Shown here in pieces: positions 23,581 through 37,987 of a stretch of DNA of 64,000 nucleotides. Location of the stretch: NCBI RefSeq assembly GCF_963678635.1, contig NC_087067.1, positions 32,524,401 through 32,588,400 of the forward strand. The letters run 5' to 3'. Source of the DNA: Symsagittifera roscoffensis. Taxonomy: Eukaryota; Xenacoelomorpha; Acoela; Convolutidae. The position numbers and the translations under genes are program-made. A model generated the notes under the pieces. The model was not told the DNA's origin, made no database searches, and saw only the letters and a program-made list of their open reading frames with translations. The first letter of the stretch is position 1. Every line of letters starts with the position of its first letter.

Positions 23581-24833
23581 TGAAAATTCTGAACCTGCAA
23601 ATTACCTTAATAGAGTGAAGATGTCAGTATGAAGAGTCTAATTGAGACTGGTGAATTGCGCGAACGGCCATAACTTGCCCAAAAAAATTAAGACTTCCAA
23701 ATTTTGCTATTTCTATCGTAAGACCATCGTCAAATCTTGGGGGACTGAGAAAATGAATCAATTTCGTCGAACCAGTTCAAAGTTATGAGTTCTTGAAAGC
23801 TCGGTGATGCCAAAAAGTTAAGCCTAATCGAGCGTGGTGCAAAAAACGAAAATTTCAAAATTTTTGTTATTTTCTGTCTAAATTTTATTTTTTCAATATC
23901 GTATCACAATTTTGGACTCAGAACAATTCCAACGAGCTCAAAACGACTTCTTTAGCTTCAGTGTTCGTGGAGTAATCATCAGTTGAAATTTTGGGGGGAG
24001 CTGAAATTCGGCCATTTTGGAAGAAAATCGACCTAAAAGCTAACTTTTAAGTTAGTGCAATTTTTTTCTTGCATTTTTCATAAAATGGGGTGCTCTCTGC
24101 TGTCGCAGAGTGCATTCAAAGAAACTTCTCAAATAGATTTGAAAACTTACCTATTTAATAAGTTTATCACAACAATTAGGCTAAAAGCATCTATCAGTAT
24201 CCTGGCTGGTATTCGACAATATGCCACTAACGTTGAGTGAGCAGCTATCATGCCATCGATGGTCATCTAAGACACCCTGTACACGCTCCGTAGGTTTTGA
24301 CCAGCCGATTTGGCCATAAAACTCATTGGGCCAAAAAAATTCTGAAAATTGTCAATTTTTCAAATTTTGTTTGAATTGCATAAATTATAACGTGAGCGTG
24401 CAAAATTTTACATGGTATAAGAGCATATTTCTACTCTCGCGCGAGGGCGAGTGTTTTAAAAGTAATGTACATAGTTATATGCTAGTCAGGATATAAATGG
24501 AAGCGGAATTACTCAAATGCCTAAGGCAGAACCGCAGATTCTGTCTTTGTCTACATCGTTAAGCCCATGTCGTATGTAACGGCACAAACGCAGATGGTTA
24601 TAACGTAGTCTACTGTACTCTTACGATAGATTTACTAGCCAGCAGGGGAGTTTTGTTAGGGCGAAGTGTCATTATGGCTACCTCTTTTCAACTTTCCCCC
24701 TTGACCTTTCATAAGTTGGTCCGGGAGCAACATAGCTCTCAACCCAGTCGGATAAATATAAATTTTTATGATGCGAGCTGTTTTTTCATTGTTGTGTTCA
24801 AGGCATGTACCAAAATTAGGAAAAGGTTTAGCT

Positions 24834-25020
24834 ATCGCTTCTCGGCCTTTTGGCTAAGATCATGTGTAGTATCTGTTCTTGTCAGCTTAATATCTGGCAT
24901 GCTGGGCATAGCCTGGCACCAATATTAAACTGATTTTTACTTCCCGAGTTAACACCGAAGCTTGCTTCAGTTGACTCACGGATTGTCCCGGTCTTAAACT
25001 ACCATCGGGAGCAGTCCACC
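24834..25020 (+). ncRNA. U2: U2 snRNA, unit 18 (C164A in stem IV loop)
   Basis: C164A at 24997 changes the 11-nt stem IV loop to CUUAAACUACC. Stems are unaffected. The loop is where U2B'' (SNF in flies) binds in other animals, so protein binding could change. The same allele occurs in units 21 and 22. Confidence 0.94.
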
Positions 25021-26274
25021 TGAAAATTCTGAACCTGCAAATTACCTTAATAGAGTGAAGATGTCAGTATGAAGAGTCTAATTGAGACTGGTGAATTGCG
25101 CGAACGGCCATAACTTGCCCAAAAAACTTAACACTTCCAAATTTTGCTATTTCTATCGTAAGACCATCGTCAAATCTTGGGGGACTGAGAAAATGAACCA
25201 ATTTTGTCGAACCAGTTCAAAGTTATGAGTTCTTGAAAGCTCGGTGATGCCAAAAAGTTAAGCCTAATCGAGCGTGGTGCAAAAAACGAAAATTTCAAAA
25301 TTTTTGTTCTTTTCTGTCTAAATTTTATTTTTTCAATATCGTATCACAATTTTGGACTCAGAACTATTCCAACGAGCCCAAAACGACTTCTTTAGCTTCA
25401 GTGTTCGTGGAGAAATCATCAGTTGAAATTTTGGGGGGAGCTGAAATTCGGCCATTTTGGAAGAAAATCGACCTAAAAGCTAACTTTTAAGTTAGTGCAA
25501 TTTTTTTCTTGCATTTTTCATAAAATGGGGTGCTCTCTGCTGTCGCAGAGTGCATTCAAAGAAACTTATCAAATAGATTTGAAAACTTACCTATTTAATA
25601 ATTTTATCACAACAATTAGGCTAAAAGCATCTATCAGTATCCTGGCTGGTATTCGACCATATGCCACTAACGTTGAGTGAGCGGCTATCATGCCATAGAT
25701 GGTCATCTAAGACACCCTGTACACGCTCCGTAGGTTTTGACCAGCCGATTTGGCCATAAAACTCATTGGGCCAAAAAAAATTCTGAAAATTGTCAATTTT
25801 TCAAATTTTGTTTGAATTGCATAAATTATAACGTGAGCGTGCAAAATTTTACATGGTATAAGAGCATATTTCTACTCTCGCGCGAGGGCGAGTGTTTTAA
25901 AAGTAATGTACATAGTTATATGCTAGTCAGGATATAAATGGAAGCGGAATTACTCAAATGCCTAAGGCAGAACCGCAGATTCTGTCTTTGTCTACATCGT
26001 TAAGCCCATGTCGTATGTAACGGCACAAACGCAGATGGTTATAACGTAGTCTACTGTACTCTTACGATAGATTTACTAGCCAGCAGGGGAGTTTTGTTAG
26101 GGCGAAGTGTCATTATGGCTACCTCTTTTCAACTTTCCCCCTTGACCTTTCATAAGTTGGTCCGGGAGCAACATAGCTCTCAACCCAGTCGGATAAATAT
26201 AAATTTTTATGATGCGAGCTGTTTTTTCATTGTTGTGTTCAAGGCATGTACCAAAATTAGGAAAAGGTTTAGCT

Positions 26275-26461
26275 ATCGCTTCTCGGCCTTTTGGCTAAGA
26301 TCATGTGTAGTATCTGTTCTTGTCAGCTTAATATCTGGCATGCTGGGCATAGCCTGGCACCAATATTAAACTGATTTTTACTTCCCGAGTTAACGCCGAA
26401 GCTTGCTTCAGTTGACTCACGGATTGTCCCGGTCTTACACTACCATCGGGAGCAGTCCACC
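26275..26461 (+). ncRNA. U2: U2 snRNA, unit 19 (A121G)
   Basis: A121G only. Units 19, 20 and 24 look the same throughout by eye. Confidence 0.95.
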
Positions 26462-27715
26462 TGAAAATTCTGAACCTGCAAATTACCTTAATAGAGTGAA
26501 GATGTCAGTATGAAGAGTCTAATTGAGACTGGTGAATTGCGCGAACGGCCATAACTTGCCCAAAAAAATTAAGACTTCCAAATTTTGCTATTTCTATCGT
26601 AAGACCATCGTCAAATCTTGGGGGACTGAGAAAATGAATCAATTTCGTCGAACCAGTTCAAAGTTATGAGTTCTTGAAAGCTCGGTGATGCCAAAAAGTT
26701 AAGCCTAATCGAGCGTGGTGCAAAAAACGAAAATTTCAAAATTTTTGTTATTTTCTGTCTAAATTTTATTTTTTCAATATCGTATCACAATTTTGGACTC
26801 AGAACAATTCCAACGAGCTCAAAACGACTTCTTTAGCTTCAGTGTTCGTGGAGTAATCATCAGTTGAAATTTTGGGGGGAGCTGAAATTCGGCCATTTTG
26901 GAAGAAAATCGACCTAAAAGCTAACTTTTAAGTTAGTGCAATTTTTTTCTTGCATTTTTCATAAAATGGGGTGCTCTCTGCTGTCGCAGAGTGCATTCAA
27001 AGAAACTTATCAAATAGATTTGAAAACTTACCTATTTAATAATTTTATCACAACAATTAGGCTAAAAGCATCTATCAGTATCCTGGCTGGTATTCGACCA
27101 TATGCCACTAACGTTGAGTGAGCGGCTATCATGCCATAGATGGTCATCTAAGACACCCTGTACACGCTCCGTAGGTTTTGACCAGCCGATTTGGCCATAA
27201 AACTCATTGGGCCAAAAAAAATTCTGAAAATTGTCAATTTTTCAAATTTTGTTTGAATTGCATAAATTATAACGTGAGCGTGCAAAATTTTACATGGTAT
27301 AAGAGCATATTTCTACTCTCGCGCGAGGGCGAGTGTTTTAAAAGTAATGTACATAGTTATATGCTAGTCAGGATATAAATGGAAGCGGAATTACTCAAAT
27401 GCCTAAGGCAGAACCGCAGATTCTGTCTTTGTCTACATCGTTAAGCCCATGTCGTATGTAACGGCACAAACGCAGATGGTTATAACGTAGTCTACTGTAC
27501 TCTTACGATAGATTTACTAGCCAGCAGGGGAGTTTTGTTAGGGCGAAGTGTCATTATGGCTACCTCTTTTCAACTTTCCCCCTTGACCTTTCATAAGTTG
27601 GTCCGGGAGCAACATAGCTCTCAACCCAGTCGGATAAATATAAATTTTTATGATGCGAGCTGTTTTTTCATTGTTGTGTTCAAGGCATGTACCAAAATTA
27701 GGAAAAGGTTTAGCT

Positions 27716-27902
27716 ATCGCTTCTCGGCCTTTTGGCTAAGATCATGTGTAGTATCTGTTCTTGTCAGCTTAATATCTGGCATGCTGGGCATAGCCTGGCA
27801 CCAATATTAAACTGATTTTTACTTCCCGAGTTAACGCCGAAGCTTGCTTCAGTTGACTCACGGATTGTCCCGGTCTTACACTACCATCGGGAGCAGTCCA
27901 CC
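27716..27902 (+). ncRNA. U2: U2 snRNA, unit 20 (A121G)
   Basis: A121G only; the unit is apparently identical to unit 19, indicating a very recent single-unit duplication. Confidence 0.95.
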
Positions 27903-29156
27903 TGAAAATTCTGAACCTGCAAATTACCTTAATAGAGTGAAGATGTCAGTATGAAGAGTCTAATTGAGACTGGTGAATTGCGCGAACGGCCATAACTTGC
28001 CCAAAAAAATTAAGACTTCCAAATTTTGCTATTTCTATCGTAAGACCATCGTCAAATCTTGGGGGACTGAGAAAATGAATCAATTTCGTCGAACCAGTTC
28101 AAAGTTATGAGTTCTTGAAAGCTCGGTGATGCCAAAAAGTTAAGCCTAATCGAGCGTGGTGCAAAAAACGAAAATTTCAAAATTTTTGTTATTTTCTGTC
28201 TAAATTTTATTTTTTCAATATCGTATCACAATTTTGGACTCAGAACAATTCCAACGAGCTCAAAACGACTTCTTTAGCTTCAGTGTTCGTGGAGTAATCA
28301 TCAGTTGAAATTTTGGGGGGAGCTGAAATTCGGCCATTTTGGAAGAAAATCGACCTAAAAGCTAACTTTTAAGTTAGTGCAATTTTTTTCTTGCATTTTT
28401 CATAAAATGGGGTGCTCTCTGCTGTCGCAGAGTGCATTCAAAGAAACTTATCAAATAGATTTGAAAACTTACCTATTTAATAATTTTATCACAACAATTA
28501 GGCTAAAAGCATCTATCAGTATCCTGGCTGGTATTCGACCATATGCCACTAACGTTGAGTGAGCGGCTATCATGCCATAGATGGTCATCTAAGACACCCT
28601 GTACACGCTCCGTAGGTTTTGACCAGCCGATTTGGCCATAAAACTCATTGGGCCAAAAAAAATTCTGAAAATTGTCAATTTTTCAAATTTTGTTTGAATT
28701 GCATAAATTATAACGTGAGCGTGCAAAATTTTACATGGTATAAGAGCATATTTCTACTCTCGCGCGAGGGCGAGTGTTTTAAAAGTAATGTACATAGTTA
28801 TATGCTAGTCAGGATATAAATGGAAGCGGAATTACTCAAATGCCTAAGGCAGAACCGCAGATTCTGTCTTTGTCTACATCGTTAAGCCCATGTCGTATGT
28901 AACGGCACAAACGCAGATGGTTATAACGTAGTCTACTGTACTCTTACGATAGATTTACTAGCCAGCAGGGGAGTTTTGTTAGGGCGAAGTGTCATTATGG
29001 CTACCTCTTTTCAACTTTCCCCCTTGACCTTTCATAAGTTGGTCCGGGAGCAACATAGCTCTCAACCCAGTCGGATAAATATAAATTTTTATGATGCGAG
29101 CTGTTTTTTCATTGTTGTGTTCAAGGCATGTACCAAAATTAGGAAAAGGTTTAGCT

Positions 29157-29343
29157 ATCGCTTCTCGGCCTTTTGGCTAAGATCATGTGTAGTATCTGTT
29201 CTTGTCAGCTTAATATCTGGCATGCTGGGCATAGCCTGGCACCAATATTAAACTGATTTTTACTTCCCGAGTTAACACCGAAGCTTGCTTCAGTTGACTC
29301 ACGGATTGTCCCGGTCTTAAACTACCATCGGGAGCAGTCCACC
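29157..29343 (+). ncRNA. U2: U2 snRNA, unit 21 (C164A)
   Basis: C164A (29320) in the stem IV loop. The spacer joins the unit-18 type (CTTAACACTT) to the unit-19 type (ATCAATTTCG), another recombinant. Confidence 0.94.
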
Positions 29344-30597
29344 TGAAAATTCTGAACCTGCAAATTACCTTAATAGAGTGAAGATGTCAGTATGAAGAGT
29401 CTAATTGAGACTGGTGAATTGCGCGAACGGCCATAACTTGCCCAAAAAACTTAACACTTCCAAATTTTGCTATTTCTATCGTAAGACCATCGTCAAATCT
29501 TGGGGGACTGAGAAAATGAATCAATTTCGTCGAACCAGTTCAAAGTTATGAGTTCTTGAAAGCTCGGTGATGCCAAAAAGTTAAGCCTAATCGAGCGTGG
29601 TGCAAAAAACGAAAATTTCAAAATTTTTGTTATTTTCTGTCTAAATTTTATTTTTTCAATATCGTATCACAATTTTGGACTCAGAACAATTCCAACGAGC
29701 TCAAAACGACTTCTTTAGCTTCAGTGTTCGTGGAGTAATCATCAGTTGAAATTTTGGGGGGAGCTGAAATTCGGCCATTTTGGAAGAAAATCGACCTAAA
29801 AGCTAACTTTTAAGTTAGTGCAATTTTTTTCTTGCATTTTTCATAAAATGGGGTGCTCTCTGCTGTCGCAGAGTGCATTCAAAGAAACTTATCAAATAGA
29901 TTTGAAAACTTACCTATTTAATAATTTTATCACAACAATTAGGCTAAAAGCATCTATCAGTATCCTGGCTGGTATTCGACCATATGCCACTAACGTTGAG
30001 TGAGCGGCTATCATGCCATAGATGGTCATCTAAGACACCCTGTACACGCTCCGTAGGTTTTGACCAGCCGATTTGGCCATAAAACTCATTGGGCCAAAAA
30101 AAATTCTGAAAATTGTCAATTTTTCAAATTTTGTTTGAATTGCATAAATTATAACGTGAGCGTGCAAAATTTTACATGGTATAAGAGCATATTTCTACTC
30201 TCGCGCGAGGGCGAGTGTTTTAAAAGTAATGTACATAGTTATATGCTAGTCAGGATATAAATGGAAGCGGAATTACTCAAATGCCTAAGGCAGAACCGCA
30301 GATTCTGTCTTTGTCTACATCGTTAAGCCCATGTCGTATGTAACGGCACAAACGCAGATGGTTATAACGTAGTCTACTGTACTCTTACGATAGATTTACT
30401 AGCCAGCAGGGGAGTTTTGTTAGGGCGAAGTGTCATTATGGCTACCTCTTTTCAACTTTCCCCCTTGACCTTTCATAAGTTGGTCCGGGAGCAACATAGC
30501 TCTCAACCCAGTCGGATAAATATAAATTTTTATGATGCGAGCTGTTTTTTCATTGTTGTGTTCAAGGCATGTACCAAAATTAGGAAAAGGTTTAGCT

Positions 30598-30784
30598 ATC
30601 GCTTCTCGGCCTTTTGGCTAAGATCATGTGTAGTATCTGTTCTTGTCAGCTTAATATCTGGCATGCTGGGCATAGCCTGGCACCAATATTAAACTGATTT
30701 TTACTTCCCGAGTTAACACCGAAGCTTGCTTCAGTTGACTCACGGATTGTCCCGGTCTTAAACTACCATCGGGAGCAGTCCACC
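30598..30784 (+). ncRNA. U2: U2 snRNA, unit 22 (C164A)
   Basis: C164A (30761) in the stem IV loop, otherwise consensus; the spacer is of the unit-14 type. Confidence 0.94.
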
Positions 30785-32037
30785 TGAAAATTCTGAACCT
30801 GCAAATTACCTTAATAGAGTGAAGATGTCAGTATGAAGAGTCTAATTGAGACTGGTGAATTGCGCGAACGGCCATAACTTGCCCAAAAAACTTAACACTT
30901 CCAAATTTTGCTATTTCTATCGTAAGACCATCGTCAAATCTTGGGGGACTGAGAAAATGAACCAATTTTGTCGAACCAGTTCAAAGTTATGAGTTCTTGA
31001 AAGCTCGGTGATGCCAAAAAGTTAAGCCTAATCGAGCGTGGTGCAAAAAACGAAAATTTCAAAATTTTTGTTCTTTTCTGTCTAAATTTTATTTTTTCAA
31101 TATCGTATCACAATTTTGGACTCAGAACTATTCCAACGAGCCCAAAACGACTTCTTTAGCTTCAGTGTTCGTGGAGAAATCATCAGTTGAAATTTTGGGG
31201 GGAGCTGAAATTCGGCCATTTTGGAAGAAAATCGACCTAAAAGCTAACTTTTAAGTTAGTGCAATTTTTTTCTTGCATTTTTTATAAAATGGGGTGCTCT
31301 CTGCTGTCGCAGAGTGCATTCAAAGAAACTTCTCAAATAGATTTGAAAACTTACCTATTTAATAAGTTTATCACAACAATTAGGCTAAAAGCATCTATCA
31401 GTATCCTGGCTGGTATTCGACAATATGCCACTAACGTTGAGTGAGCAGCTATCATGCCATCGATGGTCATCTAAGACACCCTGTACACGCTCCGTAGGTT
31501 TTGACCAGCCGATTTGGCCATAAAACTCATTGGGCCAAAAAAATTCTGAAAATTGTCAATTTTTCAAATTTTGTTTGAATTGCATAAATTATAACGTGAG
31601 CGTGCAAAATTTTACATGGTATAAGAGCATATTTCTACTCTCGCGCGAGGGCGAGTGTTTTAAAAGTAATGTACATAGTTATATGCTAGTCAGGATATAA
31701 ATGGAAGCGGAATTACTCAAATGCCTAAGGCAGAACCGCAGATTCTGTCTTTGTCTACATCGTTAAGCCCATGTCGTATGTAACGGCACAAACGCAGATG
31801 GTTATAACGTAGTCTACTGTACTCTTACGATAGATTTACTAGCCAGCAGGGGAGTTTTGTTAGGGCGAAGTGTCATTATGGCTACCTCTTTTCAACTTTC
31901 CCCCTTGACCTTTCATAAGTTGGTCCGGGAGCAACATAGCTCTCAACCCAGTCGGATAAATATAAATTTTTATGATGCGAGCTGTTTTTTCATTGTTGTG
32001 TTCAAGGCATGTACCAAAATTAGGAAAAGGTTTAGCT

Positions 32038-32224
32038 ATCGCTTCTCGGCCTTTTGGCTAAGATCATGTGTAGTATCTGTTCTTGTCAGCTTAATATCTG
32101 GCATGCTGGGCATAGCCTGGCACCAATATTAAACTGATTTTTACTTCCCGAGTTAACGCCGTAGCTTGCTTCAGTTGACTCACGGATTGTCCCGGTCTTA
32201 CACTACCATCGGGAGCAGTCCACC
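32038..32224 (+). ncRNA. U2: U2 snRNA, unit 23 (A121G, A125U)
   Basis: A121G plus A125U at 32162. A125 pairs with U134 in the four-pair inner helix under the CUUG loop, so one pair is lost. Possibly a weaker copy; stem III is less critical than the 5' region in other systems. Confidence 0.93.
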
Positions 32225-33478
32225 TGAAAATTCTGAACCTGCAAATTACCTTAATAGAGTGAAGATGTCAGTATGAAGAGTCTAATTGAGACTGGTGAAT
32301 TGCGCGAACGGCCATAACTTGCCCAAAAAAATTAAGACTTCCAAATTTTGCTATTTCTATCGTAAGACCATCGTCAAATCTTGGGGGACTGAGAAAATGA
32401 ATCAATTTCGTCGAACCAGTTCAAAGTTATGAGTTCTTGAAAGCTCGGTGATGCCAAAAAGTTAAGCCTAATCGAGCGTGGTGCAAAAAACGAAAATTTC
32501 AAAATTTTTGTTATTTTCTGTCTAAATTTTATTTTTTCAATATCGTATCACAATTTTGGACTCAGAACAATTCCAACGAGCTCAAAACGACTTCTTTAGC
32601 TTCAGTGTTCGTGGAGTAATCATCAGTTGAAATTTTGGGGGGAGCTGAAATTCGGCCATTTTGGAAGAAAATCGACCTAAAAGCTAACTTTTAAGTTAGT
32701 GCAATTTTTTTCTTGCATTTTTCATAAAATGGGGTGCTCTCTGCTGTCGCAGAGTGCATTCAAAGAAACTTATCAAATAGATTTGAAAACTTACCTATTT
32801 AATAATTTTATCACAACAATTAGGCTAAAAGCATCTATCAGTATCCTGGCTGGTATTCGACCATATGCCACTAACGTTGAGTGAGCGGCTATCATGCCAT
32901 AGATGGTCATCTAAGACACCCTGTACACGCTCCGTAGGTTTTGACCAGCCGATTTGGCCATAAAACTCATTGGGCCAAAAAAAATTCTGAAAATTGTCAA
33001 TTTTTCAAATTTTGTTTGAATTGCATAAATTATAACGTGAGCGTGCAAAATTTTACATGGTATAAGAGCATATTTCTACTCTCGCGCGAGGGCGAGTGTT
33101 TTAAAAGTAATGTACATAGTTATATGCTAGTCAGGATATAAATGGAAGCGGAATTACTCAAATGCCTAAGGCAGAACCGCAGATTCTGTCTTTGTCTACA
33201 TCGTTAAGCCCATGTCGTATGTAACGGCACAAACGCAGATGGTTATAACGTAGTCTACTGTACTCTTACGATAGATTTACTAGCCAGCAGGGGAGTTTTG
33301 TTAGGGCGAAGTGTCATTATGGCTACCTCTTTTCAACTTTCCCCCTTGACCTTTCATAAGTTGGTCCGGGAGCAACATAGCTCTCAACCCAGTCGGATAA
33401 ATATAAATTTTTATGATGCGAGCTGTTTTTTCATTGTTGTGTTCAAGGCATGTACCAAAATTAGGAAAAGGTTTAGCT

Positions 33479-33665
33479 ATCGCTTCTCGGCCTTTTGGCT
33501 AAGATCATGTGTAGTATCTGTTCTTGTCAGCTTAATATCTGGCATGCTGGGCATAGCCTGGCACCAATATTAAACTGATTTTTACTTCCCGAGTTAACGC
33601 CGAAGCTTGCTTCAGTTGACTCACGGATTGTCCCGGTCTTACACTACCATCGGGAGCAGTCCACC
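33479..33665 (+). ncRNA. U2: U2 snRNA, unit 24 (A121G)
   Basis: A121G only; the unit matches units 19 and 20. Confidence 0.95.
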
Positions 33666-34919
33666 TGAAAATTCTGAACCTGCAAATTACCTTAATAGAG
33701 TGAAGATGTCAGTATGAAGAGTCTAATTGAGACTGGTGAATTGCGCGAACGGCCATAACTTGCCCAAAAAAATTAAGACTTCCAAATTTTGCTATTTCTA
33801 TCGTAAGACCATCGTCAAATCTTGGGGGACTGAGAAAATGAATCAATTTCGTCGAACCAGTTCAAAGTTATGAGTTCTTGAAAGCTCGGTGATGCCAAAA
33901 AGTTAAGCCTAATCGAGCGTGGTGCAAAAAACGAAAATTTCAAAATTTTTGTTATTTTCTGTCTAAATTTTATTTTTTCAATATCGTATCACAATTTTGG
34001 ACTCAGAACAATTCCAACGAGCTCAAAACGACTTCTTTAGCTTCAGTGTTCGTGGAGTAATCATCAGTTGAAATTTTGGGGGGAGCTGAAATTCGGCCAT
34101 TTTGGAAGAAAATCGACCTAAAAGCTAACTTTTAAGTTAGTGCAATTTTTTTCTTGCATTTTTCATAAAATGGGGTGCTCTCTGCTGTCGCAGAGTGCAT
34201 TCAAAGAAACTTATCAAATAGATTTGAAAACTTACCTATTTAATAATTTTATCACAACAATTAGGCTAAAAGCATCTATCAGTATCCTGGCTGGTATTCG
34301 ACCATATGCCACTAACGTTGAGTGAGCGGCTATCATGCCATAGATGGTCATCTAAGACACCCTGTACACGCTCCGTAGGTTTTGACCAGCCGATTTGGCC
34401 ATAAAACTCATTGGGCCAAAAAAAATTCTGAAAATTGTCAATTTTTCAAATTTTGTTTGAATTGCATAAATTATAACGTGAGCGTGCAAAATTTTACATG
34501 GTATAAGAGCATATTTCTACTCTCGCGCGAGGGCGAGTGTTTTAAAAGTAATGTACATAGTTATATGCTAGTCAGGATATAAATGGAAGCGGAATTACTC
34601 AAATGCCTAAGGCAGAACCGCAGATTCTGTCTTTGTCTACATCGTTAAGCCCATGTCGTATGTAACGGCACAAACGCAGATGGTTATAACGTAGTCTACT
34701 GTACTCTTACGATAGATTTACTAGCCAGCAGGGGAGTTTTGTTAGGGCGAAGTGTCATTATGGCTACCTCTTTTCAACTTTCCCCCTTGACCTTTCATAA
34801 GTTGGTCCGGGAGCAACATAGCTCTCAACCCAGTCGGATAAATATAAATTTTTATGATGCGAGCTGTTTTTTCATTGTTGTGTTCAAGGCATGTACCAAA
34901 ATTAGGAAAAGGTTTAGCT

Positions 34920-35106
34920 ATCGCTTCTCGGCCTTTTGGCTAAGATCATGTGTAGTATCTGTTCTTGTCAGCTTAATATCTGGCATGCTGGGCATAGCCT
35001 GGCACCAATATTAAACTGATTTTTACTTCCCGAGTTAACACCGAAGCTTGCTTCAGTTGACTCACGGATTGTCCCGGTCTTACACTACCATCGGGAGCAG
35101 TCCACC
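34920..35106 (+). ncRNA. U2: U2 snRNA, unit 25
   Basis: Identical to the consensus. The spacer switches from the unit-14 type (GAACCAATTTTG, GTTCTTTTC) to the unit-13 type (ACAATTCC, GAGTAATC) at about 35390-35450. Confidence 0.95.
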
Positions 35107-36360
35107 TGAAAATTCTGAACCTGCAAATTACCTTAATAGAGTGAAGATGTCAGTATGAAGAGTCTAATTGAGACTGGTGAATTGCGCGAACGGCCATAAC
35201 TTGCCCAAAAAACTTAACACTTCCAAATTTTGCTATTTCTATCGTAAGACCATCGTCAAATCTTGGGGGACTGAGAAAATGAACCAATTTTGTCGAACCA
35301 GTTCAAAGTTATGAGTTCTTGAAAGCTCGGTGATGCCAAAAAGTTAAGCCTAATCGAGCGTGGTGCAAAAAACGAAAATTTCAAAATTTTTGTTCTTTTC
35401 TGTCTAAATTTTATTTTTTCAATATCGTATCACAATTTTGGACTCAGAACAATTCCAACGAGCTCAAAACGACTTCTTTAGCTTCAGTGTTCGTGGAGTA
35501 ATCATCAGTTGAAATTTTGGGGGGAGCTGAAATTCGGCCATTTTGGAAGAAAATCGACCTAAAAGCTAACTTTTAAGTTAGTGCAATTTTTTTCTTGCAT
35601 TTTTCATAAAATGGGGTGCTCTCTGCTGTCGCAGAGTGCATTCAAAGAAACTTATCAAATAGATTTGAAAACTTACCTATTTAATAATTTTATCACAACA
35701 ATTAGGCTAAAAGCATCTATCAGTATCCTGGCTGGTATTCGACCATATGCCACTAACGTTGAGTGAGCGGCTATCATGCCATAGATGGTCATCTAAGACA
35801 CCCTGTACACGCTCCGTAGGTTTTGACCAGCCGATTTGGCCATAAAACTCATTGGGCCAAAAAAAATTCTGAAAATTGTCAATTTTTCAAATTTTGTTTG
35901 AATTGCATAAATTATAACGTGAGCGTGCAAAATTTTACATGGTATAAGAGCATATTTCTACTCTCGCGCGAGGGCGAGTGTTTTAAAAGTAATGTACATA
36001 GTTATATGCTAGTCAGGATATAAATGGAAGCGGAATTACTCAAATGCCTAAGGCAGAACCGCAGATTCTGTCTTTGTCTACATCGTTAAGCCCATGTCGT
36101 ATGTAACGGCACAAACGCAGATGGTTATAACGTAGTCTACTGTACTCTTACGATAGATTTACTAGCCAGCAGGGGAGTTTTGTTAGGGCGAAGTGTCATT
36201 ATGGCTACCTCTTTTCAACTTTCCCCCTTGACCTTTCATAAGTTGGTCCGGGAGCAACATAGCTCTCAACCCAGTCGGATAAATATAAATTTTTATGATG
36301 CGAGCTGTTTTTTCATTGTTGTGTTCAAGGCATGTACCAAAATTAGGAAAAGGTTTAGCT

Positions 36361-36547
36361 ATCGCTTCTCGGCCTTTTGGCTAAGATCATGTGTAGTATC
36401 TGTTCTTGTCAGCTTAATATCTGGCATGCTGGGCATAGCCTGGCACCAATATTAAACTGATTTTTACTTCCCGAGTTAACACCGAAGCTTGCTTCAGTTG
36501 ACTCACGGATTGTCCCGGTCTTACACTACCATCGGGAGCAGTCCACC
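36361..36547 (+). ncRNA. U2: U2 snRNA, unit 26
   Basis: Identical to the consensus; spacer of the unit-14 type. Confidence 0.95.
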
Positions 36548-37800
36548 TGAAAATTCTGAACCTGCAAATTACCTTAATAGAGTGAAGATGTCAGTATGAA
36601 GAGTCTAATTGAGACTGGTGAATTGCGCGAACGGCCATAACTTGCCCAAAAAACTTAACACTTCCAAATTTTGCTATTTCTATCGTAAGACCATCGTCAA
36701 ATCTTGGGGGACTGAGAAAATGAACCAATTTTGTCGAACCAGTTCAAAGTTATGAGTTCTTGAAAGCTCGGTGATGCCAAAAAGTTAAGCCTAATCGAGC
36801 GTGGTGCAAAAAACGAAAATTTCAAAATTTTTGTTCTTTTCTGTCTAAATTTTATTTTTTCAATATCGTATCACAATTTTGGACTCAGAACTATTCCAAC
36901 GAGCCCAAAACGACTTCTTTAGCTTCAGTGTTCGTGGAGAAATCATCAGTTGAAATTTTGGGGGGAGCTGAAATTCGGCCATTTTGGAAGAAAATCGACC
37001 TAAAAGCTAACTTTTAAGTTAGTGCAATTTTTTTCTTGCATTTTTTATAAAATGGGGTGCTCTCTGCTGTCGCAGAGTGCATTCAAAGAAACTTCTCAAA
37101 TAGATTTGAAAACTTACCTATTTAATAAGTTTATCACAACAATTAGGCTAAAAGCATCTATCAGTATCCTGGCTGGTATTCGACAATATGCCACTAACGT
37201 TGAGTGAGCAGCTATCATGCCATCGATGGTCATCTAAGACACCCTGTACACGCTCCGTAGGTTTTGACCAGCCGATTTGGCCATAAAACTCATTGGGCCA
37301 AAAAAATTCTGAAAATTGTCAATTTTTCAAATTTTGTTTGAATTGCATAAATTATAACGTGAGCGTGCAAAATTTTACATGGTATAAGAGCATATTTCTA
37401 CTCTCGCGCGAGGGCGAGTGTTTTAAAAGTAATGTACATAGTTATATGCTAGTCAGGATATAAATGGAAGCGGAATTACTCAAATGCCTAAGGCAGAACC
37501 GCAGATTCTGTCTTTGTCTACATCGTTAAGCCCATGTCGTATGTAACGGCACAAACGCAGATGGTTATAACGTAGTCTACTGTACTCTTACGATAGATTT
37601 ACTAGCCAGCAGGGGAGTTTTGTTAGGGCGAAGTGTCATTATGGCTACCTCTTTTCAACTTTCCCCCTTGACCTTTCATAAGTTGGTCCGGGAGCAACAT
37701 AGCTCTCAACCCAGTCGGATAAATATAAATTTTTATGATGCGAGCTGTTTTTTCATTGTTGTGTTCAAGGCATGTACCAAAATTAGGAAAAGGTTTAGCT

Positions 37801-37987
37801 ATCGCTTCTCGGCCTTTTGGCTAAGATCATGTGTAGTATCTGTTCTTGTCAGCTTAATATCTGGCATGCTGGGCATAGCCTGGCACCAATATTAAACTGA
37901 TTTTTACTTCCCGAGTTAACGCCGAAGCTTGCTTCAGTTGACTCACGGATTGTCCCGGTCTTACACTACCATCGGGAGCAGTCCACC
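37801..37987 (+). ncRNA. U2: U2 snRNA, unit 27 (A121G)
   Basis: A121G only. The spacer carries AATAAGGTTATC near 38570, a marker shared with units 28 and 29 only. Confidence 0.95.
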
